Numbered from the stretch's first letter, positions 1 through 7,887 are shown. The stretch is DNA of 64,000 bases from Acidovorax radicis N35 (GCF_000204195.1 NZ_AFBG01000018.1:558001-622000), one strand, 5' to 3'. Notes: generated from the letters alone by a model not told the origin. Program-made: numbers and translations.

Positions 1-30
1 CGCTGCGCAAGCCAAGCCCGTCCGCAATGA
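1..30 (+). CDS. 3' end of an upstream gene (partial)
   Basis: Nine in-frame codons run from the window edge to a TGA at 28-30, which overlaps the ATG of the next gene as ATGA. This overlap is the usual sign of translational coupling. In Burkholderiales, DUF2894 genes commonly follow an OmpA-family gene, so that is the likeliest identity, but nothing in nine residues can confirm it. Confidence 0.45.
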   Translation, partial: RCASQARPQ

Positions 31-620
31 GTGAGCCAACCCTGGAGTCCCTGCGGGCAGAAGGCGCGCAGCACCACGACCCGGTGCGCTTTCGGTACCT
101 GGAGGTGCTGGCCACACGCCTGCCTGCGCAGCCAGAGGCTGTCCAGCAGGTGCTGGCAGGCAGATTGCAAACCGCCATGCGGGACTACGCCGGGCGTGCC
201 CGGCCAGCTGCCCCCCGGCCACTGGCTGGTGCGGTGGTGGCCGGGACGCCATCCCCTCTGGCGCAGCTGAACCGCGATCTGAGTGCCCGCGCCCAGGCCG
301 ATGCAGACAGCGTACTGGTGGGTGGTGGCGCCAGCTTGTCGGACATGAAGAGCGTGCGCCGCTTCAGTGAAGTCTGGTCCAAAATTTCTGCAGAACAGCA
401 GGTGGCCCAGGCCTTCACGCGTGGACCTGAAAACGCAGGGCCGCTGAATGCGCACCGGCTCATGCTGCGCTCCCTGGCCCTGATGCGGACCCTGTCACCC
501 GACTACTTGCGGCATTTTTTGTCGCAGATGGACAGCCTGTTGTGGCTGGAGCAGGCCGCCGCGAAGCCAGCCAGGGCACCTCTCAAGCCGGGTCGCGCGG
601 GTCGCTCCTCCAAACTCTGA
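27..620 (+). CDS. DUF2894 domain-containing protein
   Basis: A 197-residue protein of the DUF2894 family, recognised from the C-terminal half: the stretch around KSVRRFSEVWSKIS, followed by ENAGPLNAHRL and the SPDYLRHFLSQMDSLLWLEQA region. No signal peptide or membrane segment is visible, so it is probably cytoplasmic. The N-terminal third is Ala/Pro/Gln-rich and looks poorly ordered. The ATG overlaps the preceding stop codon, which makes this the last gene of an operon. In related genomes the operon carries DUF3348, DUF802 and OmpA-like genes (family knowledge, not visible here). The molecular function is unknown. It ends 38 nt before a convergent gene. Confidence 0.85.
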   Translation: MSEPTLESLRAEGAQHHDPVRFRYLEVLATRLPAQPEAVQQVLAGRLQTAMRDYAGRARPAAPRPLAGAVVAGTPSPLAQLNRDLSARAQADADSVLVGGGASLSDMKSVRRFSEVWSKISAEQQVAQAFTRGPENAGPLNAHRLMLRSLALMRTLSPDYLRHFLSQMDSLLWLEQAAAKPARAPLKPGRAGRSSKL

Positions 621-658
621 GTGCACAGGCTGCGACCGGGGTACGCGGCGCGCAGTTT

Positions 659-1534
659 TTAGAAGCCGTGGTCGTCCGGCTGCACGGGGCGGATCGCCGT
701 TTCCTTCAGCGCCTGGTCCATGAGCACAGTGACTTCCGCCGCAGGCACCATGGGCCGGAAAGCACTCACATGGGACCGCCCGATGTTGCCCAACGGCAAC
801 CGTGCCAGCAGGTGGCCCAGGGGCACCAGGGCCAGCCGCAGGAGCTGGCCGGTGGCCTCGCGCGCATCCCCCAGAACCAGGGCATGGCGCAGCATGGCAG
901 TGTGTGACCGCCAGTGCAGTGGCAACGATGTCTGCCCTAGCACATGGGCGGCCTCCAGCCAGCGCCAGCGCTGGGCGGGGGGGACGTCGGGCTGGTGTGC
1001 AAAGCCGGCCAGCAGGTGGTCGAACGCGGCGCGCCTGTGCAGCGCGGTGGGGGCGGTGCCCCCTGCGGCGTGCTGGGCTGCCAACTGGCGCCAGCGCCTT
1101 TGGCGGTGCCGGTAGAACATCTGGGCAAACAGGGCGCTCAGCGGTGTCATCAGCCAGGGCAGGTGGCGTGCAACCACCTCGATGTCGTCCGTGTACAGCG
1201 TACGACCATCGGGCAGGGGCTGCAGGGTGATGCGGTGGTCCCAGCGGCGCATGAGCACGCCTTCTCCGTTGTCGCGCAGCGTGGGCCAGCCGCCCGCCTG
1301 TGCGGGTGGCTCGATAGAGATGCGTACGGTCTGCGGGCCCATGGGCAAGACGCCGAGTAACCGCATGTGCAGCGCCAGCTCGCCGGGCGCCCAGTGCGTG
1401 GGCCATTCCTTGCCCCGCGCTGGCCGGAACCGGATAAGCGGTGCGGTGATATGGCGGAACACGGCGGTGCTTTGCAGCTGGGCAGCCACCCATTCAGGCG
1501 GCGCGCTCAAGGGGGTAGACAGGTGCACGTGCAT
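659..1534 (-). CDS. SRPBCC-like domain fused to DUF3703 domain
   Basis: A 291-residue protein with two parts. Residues ~1-150 resemble an SRPBCC (START-like) ligand-binding fold, with alternating strands ending in a helix at LPWLMTPLSALFAQMFYRHR. Residues ~175-285 match DUF3703: an AFDHL start, LEAAHVLGQ, an LHWRSHTAMLRHALVLGDAREA core, and PLGNIGRSHVSAF near the end. DUF3703 proteins usually stand alone at about 120 residues next to cation efflux genes and MerR regulators, which fits this locus. The gene starts 3 nt after the transporter stop codon and is surely co-transcribed with it. The role in metal handling is inferred from context only. Confidence 0.72.
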   Translation of the reverse strand: MHVHLSTPLSAPPEWVAAQLQSTAVFRHITAPLIRFRPARGKEWPTHWAPGELALHMRLLGVLPMGPQTVRISIEPPAQAGGWPTLRDNGEGVLMRRWDHRITLQPLPDGRTLYTDDIEVVARHLPWLMTPLSALFAQMFYRHRQRRWRQLAAQHAAGGTAPTALHRRAAFDHLLAGFAHQPDVPPAQRWRWLEAAHVLGQTSLPLHWRSHTAMLRHALVLGDAREATGQLLRLALVPLGHLLARLPLGNIGRSHVSAFRPMVPAAEVTVLMDQALKETAIRPVQPDDHGF

Positions 1535-1537
1535 GGA

Positions 1538-2200
1538 TCAGCGCCCCTGAGGTTGCGGTTGGGCAGCGGAGCCGGCCAGCTCGTGCCGTGCCTGGCGAAT
1601 CACGCTCAAGCCCCCGCTGATGGCCAGGCCCGCCATGACGGCGGCCACTGCCAGATCGGGCCAAGCAGTGCCAGTGCCCAGAACGCCCAGGGCCGCACCC
1701 ATCACCGCCAGATTGCCCAAGGCATCGTTGCGGGTGCACAGCCACACGCCGCGCATGTTGGCGTCGCCCTCCCGGTAGGCATAGAGCAGGGCGGCCACGC
1801 CCAGGTTGGCCGCCAGCGCCAGGAGGCCCACGCCACCCATGGTGAAGGGCTCGGGCGGTGTGCCTTGCCACGCACCCCAGGCCACGCGCCCGATCACGAA
1901 CACGCCAAACGCCAGCATGCTGGCCCCCTTGACCAGGGCAGCGCGCGCGCGCCAGGTGAGGGCCATGGCAAGCACCCAGAGCGACAGGCCGTAGTTGGCG
2001 GCATCCCCCAGAAAGTCGATGGCGTCAGCCAGCAGCGATGCCGAGCCCGAGCGGGTGCCCGCCCCCAGCTCCACCACAAACATGGCGGCGTTGACGACCA
2101 GCGCGATCCACAGGATGCGGCGGTAGCGCGGGTCGGCGGTGGCAGGGGCGCCATGCTGATGGCCGTTGGCGCCGTGGTCGTGGTGGCAGTGGGCAGACAT
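1538..2200 (-). CDS. Cation transporter, short CDF (cation diffusion facilitator) type
   Basis: A 220-residue integral membrane protein with a His-rich N-terminus (HCHHDHGANGHQH), a likely metal-collecting tail, and about six hydrophobic segments. Segment 2 holds LLADAIDFLGDAANY with acidic residues in the positions CDF proteins use for metal. Segment 5 holds RNDALGNLAV where canonical members have HxxxD. The C-terminal cytoplasmic domain of full-length CDF proteins (~300 residues) is absent. It is divergent from a CadR-like regulator with a MerR-type promoter between them, so Cd/Pb/Zn-type efflux is likely; the exact metal is inferred. The RBS GGAGAAG precedes the ATG. Confidence 0.85.
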   Translation of the reverse strand: MSAHCHHDHGANGHQHGAPATADPRYRRILWIALVVNAAMFVVELGAGTRSGSASLLADAIDFLGDAANYGLSLWVLAMALTWRARAALVKGASMLAFGVFVIGRVAWGAWQGTPPEPFTMGGVGLLALAANLGVAALLYAYREGDANMRGVWLCTRNDALGNLAVMGAALGVLGTGTAWPDLAVAAVMAGLAISGGLSVIRQARHELAGSAAQPQPQGR

Positions 2201-2235
2201 GAGTTCTTCTCCGGTTCTTTGAAAGCAATGGCATG

Positions 2236-2266
2236 ATTGGAAACCTTAAAGTCACTTGAAGGTCAA
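2236..2266 (-). promoter_or_regulatory. MerR-type promoter/operator for the efflux operon
   Basis: Read on the minus strand, a TTGACC -35 box (2266-2261) is followed by a 19-nt spacer and TCCAAT (2241-2236) as the -10 box. The long spacer is the mark of MerR-family activation. The spacer carries an inverted repeat with arms ACCTT (2243-2247) and AAGGT (2259-2263). It lies 36 nt upstream of the transporter start and 7 nt upstream of the regulator's ATG, so it can also serve autoregulation. Confidence 0.8.
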
Positions 2267-2269
2267 GCC

Positions 2270-2731
2270 ATGGATCAAAACGTTGTGCAGTTCCGCATTG
2301 GCGAGGCCGCCCTGCAGTCCGGGGTGTCGGCTGCCAATATCCGCTACTACGAGAAGGAGGGGCTGCTGCCTCTCGGAGCGCGGGGCGACAACAGCTACCG
2401 TCTGTACAGCGGCGCGGATGTGCACCAGCTGCGTTTTATCCGCCTGTGCCGCGCCATGGACATGTCGCTGCATGAAGTGCGCACCTTGCTGGCACTGGAC
2501 TGGAGCCGCAAGGAAGACTGCGACGCTGCGCGCGATGCGCTGGATGACCATTTGCAGCACGTGCGTGCCCGTCTGGCAGAGCTGCAGACGCTGGAGGCCG
2601 ACCTGCTGGCGTTGCGCAACCGCTGCGATGGGTCGGATGACCACTGCCACATCATCGAAGCCCTGCATGCGCGCGCGGATGCGCAGCCCGCCATGCCTTC
2701 AGCCACCGCTGCGGGAAAGCGGCATGTGTAG
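2270..2731 (+). CDS. cadR: MerR-family Cd(II)/Pb(II)-responsive regulator, CadR/PbrR-like
   Basis: A 153-residue MerR-family activator. It has an N-terminal winged helix (FRIGEAALQSGVSAANIRYYEKEGLL), a dimerisation helix, and a metal loop. Cysteines 84, 119 and 126 are spaced 35 and 7 residues apart, exactly the spacing of C77, C112 and C119 in characterised CadR/PbrR proteins. The ATG at 2270 is preferred over an upstream in-frame TTG at 2237, because that start would lie inside the operator. No strong ribosome site precedes the ATG. It is predicted to bind 2236-2266 and to switch on the divergent efflux operon when metal is bound. The C-terminal tail after residue 130 is variable. Confidence 0.88.
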   Translation: MDQNVVQFRIGEAALQSGVSAANIRYYEKEGLLPLGARGDNSYRLYSGADVHQLRFIRLCRAMDMSLHEVRTLLALDWSRKEDCDAARDALDDHLQHVRARLAELQTLEADLLALRNRCDGSDDHCHIIEALHARADAQPAMPSATAAGKRHV

Positions 2732-2804
2732 CCCGGTGTGCCGTCGGCGCTTGCCGCCACCAGTTTTCGCGAGGATGTGAGGAGCTGTTTCTTCTGCATC
2801 CAAG

Positions 2805-2861
2805 AATGCTATTTAAATAATAGCTGTCTGCTCTTATCTATCAAGCGCTAGAGCGAAAAAA
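2805..2861 (-). repeat. 57-bp dispersed repeat, copy A (reverse)
   Basis: One of six copies in this window of a 57-nt element with the layout 12 nt, AGCGCTT, 7 nt, AAGCGCT, 5 nt, CTAT, 7 nt, ATAG. In this copy the second arm has decayed to AAGAGCA. It lies between the regulator gene and the MlaE-type permease gene. The other copies are at 34137, 40712, 42942, 53932 and 57728. Confidence 0.75.
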
Positions 2862-2927
2862 CATGCAAAAAATGCCATGACGACCCACCGTGAACGCTTG
2901 CTGTGAGTGCGCCGCTATGATCCGGCC

Positions 2928-3728
2928 ATGATTTCGCGCTTGCCCGGCCTCTCCCTGCCCGAACGTGTGTGGAACACCGCGCGGCGCTGGGCGGTCGCCT
3001 GGTGGCGCATCCTGTACCTCGGAGCTGTGGTGCTGGTGCTGGTGCTGTCGCCGTCCAGCTATGGCAAGGGCACGCGCAGGGCGCTGGCGCGCCATCTTTA
3101 CCTCGACACCGCCCCGGTGCTGCTCGGCTTTACGGTGCTGGCAGCGCTGCTCAGCCTGGTGCTCACGCGCATTGTGGTGGTCACGGCGCTCAGCTATGGC
3201 CTGTCGCGCTATGCGCTGGAGATGGTGATCCGCGTGCTGGTGCTGGAGCTGATCCCGCTCACGGCGGCGCTGTTTGTGGCCATGCGCTGCACCATCCCCA
3301 ATGGCTCGCAAATCACGCGCCTGCGGCAGACCGGCCGGTTCGACACGCTGCGCGCCCATGGCTCGGACCCGGTGCGCATCGAGCTTCTGCCGCGCGTGAT
3401 CGCGGGCGTGTTCGCCTGCATCACGCTCGCCGCGCTCAGCTGCGTGGTGGCCCTGGTGCTGGCGTACCTGGGGGTGTATGGTTTCAACCTGGCGGGGCTG
3501 CCTAGCTACACGCGCATGTTTGGCCAGGTGTTCACGCCCAGCGTGACGATGGTGTTCGCTCTCAAGACGGTGTTCTTCAGCCTGGCCGTGGCGCTCATCC
3601 CTATGGCGGCGGGCCTGTACGACACGGGCGACCGCACCCAGCCCGATTCGGAATTGGGCGGCCTGGCCCGCATGTTTGCCGTGCTGCTGATGATCGAGGT
3701 GGCCTCGCTCATGGGCAACTATTACTGA
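2928..3728 (+). CDS. MlaE/YrbE-family ABC transporter permease
   Basis: A 266-residue membrane protein of the MlaE permease family, with about five hydrophobic segments and the family's central signature region (ELIPLTAALFVAMRCTIPNGSQI). The partner MCE protein follows 59 nt downstream. Such permeases work with an MlaF-type ATPase and an MCE protein to move phospholipids or other lipids between the two membranes. No ATPase gene lies beside it. The ATG at 2928 is chosen; an in-frame GTG at 2907 would add seven residues. Confidence 0.85.
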   Translation: MISRLPGLSLPERVWNTARRWAVAWWRILYLGAVVLVLVLSPSSYGKGTRRALARHLYLDTAPVLLGFTVLAALLSLVLTRIVVVTALSYGLSRYALEMVIRVLVLELIPLTAALFVAMRCTIPNGSQITRLRQTGRFDTLRAHGSDPVRIELLPRVIAGVFACITLAALSCVVALVLAYLGVYGFNLAGLPSYTRMFGQVFTPSVTMVFALKTVFFSLAVALIPMAAGLYDTGDRTQPDSELGGLARMFAVLLMIEVASLMGNYY

Positions 3729-3787
3729 CCGATGTCTGCTGACACCCGACCCCCCCACCTCCTTTCAGCGACCCACCTTCCGGCACC

Positions 3788-4825
3788 ATGAACGACGAGA
3801 ACCACAACGCCCGCCCAACGCCACCCCCAGGGCCCGCTCCGGCTTCTTCGGCCGCCGATGTGCCGCCCGTGGAAACCTTGCGCCCGGTGGCCTACCTGGA
3901 GATCAAGGCGGCGGCGTTGCTGCTGTTCACGGTGGCCCTCATCGTAGGCTCGGGCCTGTACCTGCTGTACGCGCGCGGCGCGTTCGAGCCCACGCAGACC
4001 CTGGTGCTGACGGCGGACGATTCCGAAGGCGTGGTGGTGGGCATGGACATGACGTTCTCGGGTTTCCCCATCGGCCGCGTGCGCCGCATTGAGCTGGCCG
4101 AAACCGGCAATGCCCGCATCATCGTGGACGTGCCCCGCAAGGATGTGCACTGGCTGCGCGAATCCAGCGTGTTCACCCTGGTGCGGGGCATCGTGGGGGG
4201 CACCAACATCCGCGCCTACACCGGCATGCTGAACGACAAGCTCCTGCCCGATGGTTCCGTGCGCCCGGTGCTGCGCGGCGACGCCACCGCCGAAATCCCG
4301 CAGCTCATGGCCTCGGCGCGCGAACTGCTGTCCAACCTCAATGCGCTTACGGCGCAGGACGCTGCCCTGGGCGGCAGTCTGGCCAACGTGCGGGCGCTGA
4401 CCGACCGCATCAACGGACCGGGGGGTGTGCTGGGCGTGCTGATGGGCAACGAAGCCGATGCGAAGAAGATCGTGGCCACGCTCGAACGCACCAACGCCTT
4501 GCTTGCGCGCCTGGACGGCATGGCCGCACGCGCCGACAAGCAGGTGTTTGGCAGTGAGGGCAGCAAGGACGCGCTGGTGCCCGAGGTGCGTGCCACGGTG
4601 GCCCAGCTCAATGGGCTGCTGGCCGACACCCGCACCAGCCTCAAGAAGGTGGATGCGGTGCTGGTGGAGGCCCAGGCCATTGGCGCCAATGCCCGCGAAG
4701 CCTCCACCGACCTGGGGGCCCTGCGCGCCGAGGTGGAAAGCAATCTGCGCAAGGTGGAAAGCCTGGTCAACGAAATCAACCGCAAATGGCCTTTCGCGCG
4801 GGATACGGAACTCAAGCTGCCATGA
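3788..4825 (+). CDS. MlaD family (MCE domain) protein
   Basis: A 345-residue protein with a Pro/Ala-rich cytoplasmic tail (1-35), one membrane anchor (~39-60), an MCE domain (~70-150, with VVVGMDMTFSGFPIGRVRRI) and a long C-terminal helical region (~170-345) able to form coiled coil. The helical region carries repeated Asn/Leu/Ala spacing typical of the periplasmic needle of larger MCE proteins. It is the periplasmic lipid-handling partner of the preceding permease. It overlaps the downstream lipoprotein gene by ATGA, which implies coupled translation. Confidence 0.88.
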   Translation: MNDENHNARPTPPPGPAPASSAADVPPVETLRPVAYLEIKAAALLLFTVALIVGSGLYLLYARGAFEPTQTLVLTADDSEGVVVGMDMTFSGFPIGRVRRIELAETGNARIIVDVPRKDVHWLRESSVFTLVRGIVGGTNIRAYTGMLNDKLLPDGSVRPVLRGDATAEIPQLMASARELLSNLNALTAQDAALGGSLANVRALTDRINGPGGVLGVLMGNEADAKKIVATLERTNALLARLDGMAARADKQVFGSEGSKDALVPEVRATVAQLNGLLADTRTSLKKVDAVLVEAQAIGANAREASTDLGALRAEVESNLRKVESLVNEINRKWPFARDTELKLP

Positions 4826-5535
4826 AGCCATTTGCCGCACTGTCCTTCAAGGCCCAGCGCCCTGCCATGTCCCTGCGCATGCTCTTCTTCGGCGCCATGG
4901 TGGTCGCGGCGGCGCTGCTGGCCGCATGCTCCAGCAAACCCCCCGTGCCCGACTGGCAGATGAACGCCCAGGGCTCTGCGCAAAAGGCCATCGATGCTTT
5001 TCTGTCGGGCAATGCACGCGTGGACAAGCTCGAATGGGACCGTGCCCGTGCTGAAGTGGCCCGCACGGGCCGCCCGGACCTGCTGGCCCGGCTGGAACTG
5101 ATGCGCTGCGCCGCGCAGACCGCCAGTCTGGTGCCCGGCCCCTGCGAAGGCTTTGAACGGCTGCGTGCCGACGCCGCCGCGCCCGAGCGCGCCTATGCTG
5201 ACTATCTGGCGGGCCGATTGCAGCCCCAGGATCTGGGTTTGCTGCCCGAAGCCCAGCGCAAAGTGGCCGCATCAGGCGATGCGTCGGCCCTGTCTGCCTT
5301 GGAGGACCCGCTCTCGCGGCTGGTGGCCGCCGGGGTGTTGTTTCAGTCCGGGCGCTCCAGCCCGGCGGTGATCGCGATCGCTGCCGACACCGCTTCTGCC
5401 CAGGGATGGCGCAGGCCGCTGATGGCGTGGCTCAATTTGCAGGCGCATCGCGCCGAAGCTGCGGGCGACCAGCAGGCTGCAGCCGCGCTGCGTCGGCGCA
5501 TGGCCATCGTGGAGCAAGGTGCACCGCTGCGCTGA
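4822..5535 (+). CDS. Lipoprotein of the MCE operon, function unknown
   Basis: A 237-residue predicted lipoprotein. The hydrophobic signal ends in the lipobox LLAAC, with the modified cysteine at residue 36 from the ATGA-overlap start (4822), or residue 21 if translation begins at the internal ATG 4867. The internal start would give a more normal signal peptide, so the start is uncertain. The mature part is helical and Ala/Leu-rich with two cysteines (MRCAAQ and GPCEGF) that may form a disulfide. It resembles no family I can name. Its place suggests an envelope accessory of the lipid transporter. Confidence 0.75.
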   Translation: MKPFAALSFKAQRPAMSLRMLFFGAMVVAAALLAACSSKPPVPDWQMNAQGSAQKAIDAFLSGNARVDKLEWDRARAEVARTGRPDLLARLELMRCAAQTASLVPGPCEGFERLRADAAAPERAYADYLAGRLQPQDLGLLPEAQRKVAASGDASALSALEDPLSRLVAAGVLFQSGRSSPAVIAIAADTASAQGWRRPLMAWLNLQAHRAEAAGDQQAAAALRRRMAIVEQGAPLR

Positions 5536-5546
5536 GGTGTGCCTGG

Positions 5547-5924
5547 CTAGCGCAGGCGAGCCTGCAACTGGGTCTCGATGTGCTCCCTCTCCAGCGCAAA
5601 CTGCTGGGCGTCGATTTCATTGGCCTCGTACTTGCGTGCGGTGGATAGCAGCAACACGGTGTTTTCCAGCCGTGTGTCTTGCTGCAAGGAAGGGGGCAGG
5701 GCGGTGAGGCGATCAAAACTTTGTTTGTAGAGCTCGCTCCAGCTCAGCGCACCCGCCTGGGCCTGGGCACGCGCGCCATCGTGCCAGCGCGCGAATTCTT
5801 CGAGGGAGCCGTCCCTGGGGCTGGTGCAGCCCGTCAGCGCTGCCAGAAGCGCCGTGGTCGCCAAAGGCCACGCCATGAAGTGAGAAGAAAACTGGCCTGC
5901 AGAGATTCGAAAACGTGTGGTCAC
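5547..5924 (-). CDS. Small lipoprotein, function unknown
   Basis: A 125-residue predicted lipoprotein with the lipobox ALTGC. The GTG at 5924 is chosen because GGAGG (5935-5931) stands 6 nt upstream, an ideal distance. An ATG at 5876 would give a shorter, clean signal peptide (MAWPLATTALLAALTGC) but has no ribosome site. The mature part is charged and helical (SFDRLTALPPSLQQDTRLENTVLLL; KYEANEIDAQQFALEREHIETQLQ). It converges on the MCE operon with an 11-nt gap. No known family is recognised. Confidence 0.65.
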   Translation of the reverse strand: MTTRFRISAGQFSSHFMAWPLATTALLAALTGCTSPRDGSLEEFARWHDGARAQAQAGALSWSELYKQSFDRLTALPPSLQQDTRLENTVLLLSTARKYEANEIDAQQFALEREHIETQLQARLR

Positions 5925-6050
5925 GATCGTCCTCCATTCTTGAATGCCACCGAAAATCCCGGTGCGCAGCGCCAGATGGTACTCCGATGCTATGTTTTTT
6001 ACTACCAAGGCGGCAAGAGTGCCGCCGCGATCTGACGGAGGCAAGTCAGA

Positions 6051-6233
6051 TCATTCCAAAAAGCTGGAGGGGAGGATCTGGTCCAACCCACTGGGCAAGA
6101 GCGACATCGAATCCACCGACTGTACGGTCACATCGGGCATCAACAACGATGCTGCAGCCAGTACCGCCAGCACAACCGTGCCGGCAAACGCAGCCAGTGC
6201 GCGGGTTCCGGGTGTCAAAGGATGGCGCTTCAT
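6051..6233 (-). CDS. Small single-span membrane or exported protein
   Basis: A 60-residue protein starting MKRHPLTPGTRAL, with one hydrophobic helix (AAFAGTVVLAVLAAASLLM) followed by a short tail containing SVDSMSLLPSGLDQ. An AGGA ribosome site lies 8 nt before the ATG. It points the same way as the lipoprotein gene that begins about 125 nt downstream and may share a transcript with it. Function unknown; support is a plausible start and hydrophobic profile only. Confidence 0.5.
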   Translation of the reverse strand: MKRHPLTPGTRALAAFAGTVVLAVLAAASLLMPDVTVQSVDSMSLLPSGLDQILPSSFLE

Positions 6234-6586
6234 GATGGATCCTGTGTCAGAAAGGGGTGGGAGTCCCAATGAGCTCCCAAGCCAGCCTCAATGGCTGCTG
6301 GAAAGGATTTCAGCAAAGCATGCGCCTAGCGTCTGTCAGACAAGTGCGATATCGAGGGTTGTTTTCGGGATGTTGCTTTTGGTTGCATGTGTGCTGCCGC
6401 GTGCTGCGCAGTTGGCGGCGCATGGGGTTGCTTGGGATAGACCACAGCAACGCCGCAAGCAAACCTAATGCGGACCACGCCTTCTCTCCGTCATCGCAGC
6501 GAAAGCGGGGGATCGAAGCACCTGAAGAGGCAAGACCTCGATTCCTTTGTATTTCTGAACGCTTGCTGCGAGCTGTTTCCCCGGGG
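6234..6586. other. Intergenic stretch, no gene recognised
   Basis: About 350 nt between two minus-strand genes. Open frames exist on both strands, but none has a ribosome site or a recognisable protein pattern. Base composition is less GC-rich than the surroundings. It presumably holds the promoter of the small membrane protein. Confidence 0.5.
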
Positions 6587-6913
6587 CTAGGAATCCAGCG
6601 TTGTTCTGGTTGTGTCGCGCTGCATGTGGCAAACGTCCAGGGAAGGGAGCCAGTCGGGAACGAGTGGCCCCTGCGGGGGCTGGACGGCTGCGAACCTGAA
6701 TTGGTGACGGGGATAAGTGGTTGCCAGCGCTGCCCGTCCTTGCGGCGAAATAGCGAAAACCTCTGCTTTTTGCGCAGGGGCGTCAACATTGGGAAGTCGG
6801 GCTTCCACGAGCTGGGCAGCCGCCAGTACGCGAAGCTTGTCAACGTCGCAGGGCTTCTCGATCGTCATGGGTAGCTTGCTCTGTGCAAGGACGAACAGTA
6901 GCTCCATGGGCAT
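6587..6913 (-). CDS. Small winged-helix-like protein, function unknown
   Basis: A 108-residue protein. The first ~65 residues read as a winged helix: MELLFVLAQSKLPMTIEKPCDVDKL, then VLAAAQLVEARL and a wing ending in FAISPQGRAAL. That order (helices, a LVEA turn, ISPQGR) is typical of small winged-helix DNA-binding proteins. A good AAGGAG site lies 7 nt upstream of the ATG at 6913 (the alternative ATG is 6907). The C-terminal 40 residues show no pattern. A near-perfect inverted repeat upstream (6984-7014) could be its binding site. Confidence 0.6.
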   Translation of the reverse strand: MPMELLFVLAQSKLPMTIEKPCDVDKLRVLAAAQLVEARLPNVDAPAQKAEVFAISPQGRAALATTYPRHQFRFAAVQPPQGPLVPDWLPSLDVCHMQRDTTRTTLDS

Positions 6914-6983
6914 GGGGGCACTCCTTCCGGATGGAGGCACTTATTTTGAACAGGGCACTTTGGTGTGACAACCAATCACACGT

Positions 6984-7014
6984 TTTGCAACAAATTCACT
7001 GACTTTGTAGCAAA
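6984..7014. promoter_or_regulatory. Inverted repeat in a divergent promoter region
   Basis: Arms TTTGCAACAAA (6984-6994) and TTTGTAGCAAA (7004-7014) pair with one mismatch around a 9-nt centre. It sits 71 nt upstream of the winged-helix gene (minus) in the 307-nt gap before the plus-strand gene at 7221. It looks like an operator, and the adjacent winged-helix protein is the obvious candidate binder. No other clear signal is visible in 6914-7140. Confidence 0.45.
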
Positions 7015-7162
7015 GCCTGAGTCCTTCGTAGCTGGGGGGTGTGAGTCCATCCAGTCGCCATGGGCGGCTGCCTGACCTTGGTTCATCGAATGTTCATGTT
7101 CCGCTCACGTTCGGCTCATCAAGAAGTCAGAACCCATCCATGTTGCTTTGGTGAACTCTAGT

Positions 7163-7194
7163 TCTCGCAGACAGCCGCTCCGGCAACTGCGAGA
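7163..7194 (+). other. 5'-leader hairpin
   Basis: Perfect arms TCTCGCAG (7163-7170) and CTGCGAGA (7187-7194), with a further short CCG/CGG pairing inside, end 26 nt before the ATG at 7221. It could be an mRNA leader structure or an operator. No T-tract follows, so it is not a terminator. Confidence 0.35.
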
Positions 7195-7220
7195 TCAAAC
7201 CACTTCAACCAAAGAAAATC

Positions 7221-7784
7221 ATGAAAAAAACCACCTGCATCGCCGTCGCCAGCCTCCTGATCGGCGCAGCTGCACTGCCCGCTTTGGCCAAGGGCCCGGT
7301 CGTCAACCACGCCATCTCCGAAAGCGAAGTGCTGGCGGCTCAGCAAGCCTGGTGCAAGGCGCTGATTGATATCAGCAACGCCAACACCTCCGGCGGCCAA
7401 GCGGCTGCCAAGGCGCTCGCTGAAAAGGTGATCGACAGCGCCTACGGCTACCAGATGGGGGCGGTGCTTTTCAAGCCGACACTTACCGAGGTGCCTCAGA
7501 CCTTTCGCGTCACTCGCGAGGGCGCGCTTTCGTACTTCGTGGGGGGCAATCCGGCGTTCCCCAAGGACACCGGCTTTGCACTGAAGGGCTGGACAAAGTG
7601 CGAGATCGCCAATAGTGCCGTGTTCATCGCTGGTGACTCGGCCAACACCATGGGCAATGTGATGTTCACGGGCAGGGACGGCAAGGTGACCACGGTGGAC
7701 AAGACCTGGGCGTTCGTCAAGGATGACGCGGGCAAGCTGCGCATCGTGGTGCACCATTCGTCCTTGCCATTCACCGGCAACTGA
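7221..7784 (+). CDS. Secreted NTF2/SnoaL-fold protein (CaMKII-association-domain-like)
   Basis: A 187-residue exported protein. The signal peptide is MKKTTCIAVASLLIGAAALPALA, with cleavage after residue 23. The mature part belongs to a family often mislabelled phosphoribosyl-AMP cyclohydrolase in databases. It has the NTF2-fold pattern: an N-terminal helix SEVLAAQQAWCKALIDIS, a central YFVGGNPAFPKDTGFALKGW segment, then the strands VFIAGDSANTMGNVMFTGRDGKVTTVDKTW and LRIVVHHSSLPF. No catalytic residues are assigned. The periplasmic role is unknown. It stands just upstream of a two-component pair on the same strand, with 103 nt between. Confidence 0.72.
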   Translation: MKKTTCIAVASLLIGAAALPALAKGPVVNHAISESEVLAAQQAWCKALIDISNANTSGGQAAAKALAEKVIDSAYGYQMGAVLFKPTLTEVPQTFRVTREGALSYFVGGNPAFPKDTGFALKGWTKCEIANSAVFIAGDSANTMGNVMFTGRDGKVTTVDKTWAFVKDDAGKLRIVVHHSSLPFTGN

Positions 7785-7887
7785 CCGGCCCTGGCGTGGG
7801 GGCAGCAGCTTCGTACGCAAAGGCCACAGGCGCACTGCGAGTGCACCTGCCCGGCTTCATAATCCGGGGCTTCCTCCCTTGCCCGCC

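Noticed and set aside
6257-6874. Plus-strand 205-codon frame across the gap at 6234-6586 and the winged-helix gene
   Set aside because: No ribosome site and no recognisable pattern; the minus-strand winged-helix frame fits better in its half.
6963-6981. CRP-like site TGTGA-N7-TCACA upstream of 7221
   Set aside because: CRP/Vfr boxes have a 6-nt centre. Here it is 7 nt, so the match is probably chance.
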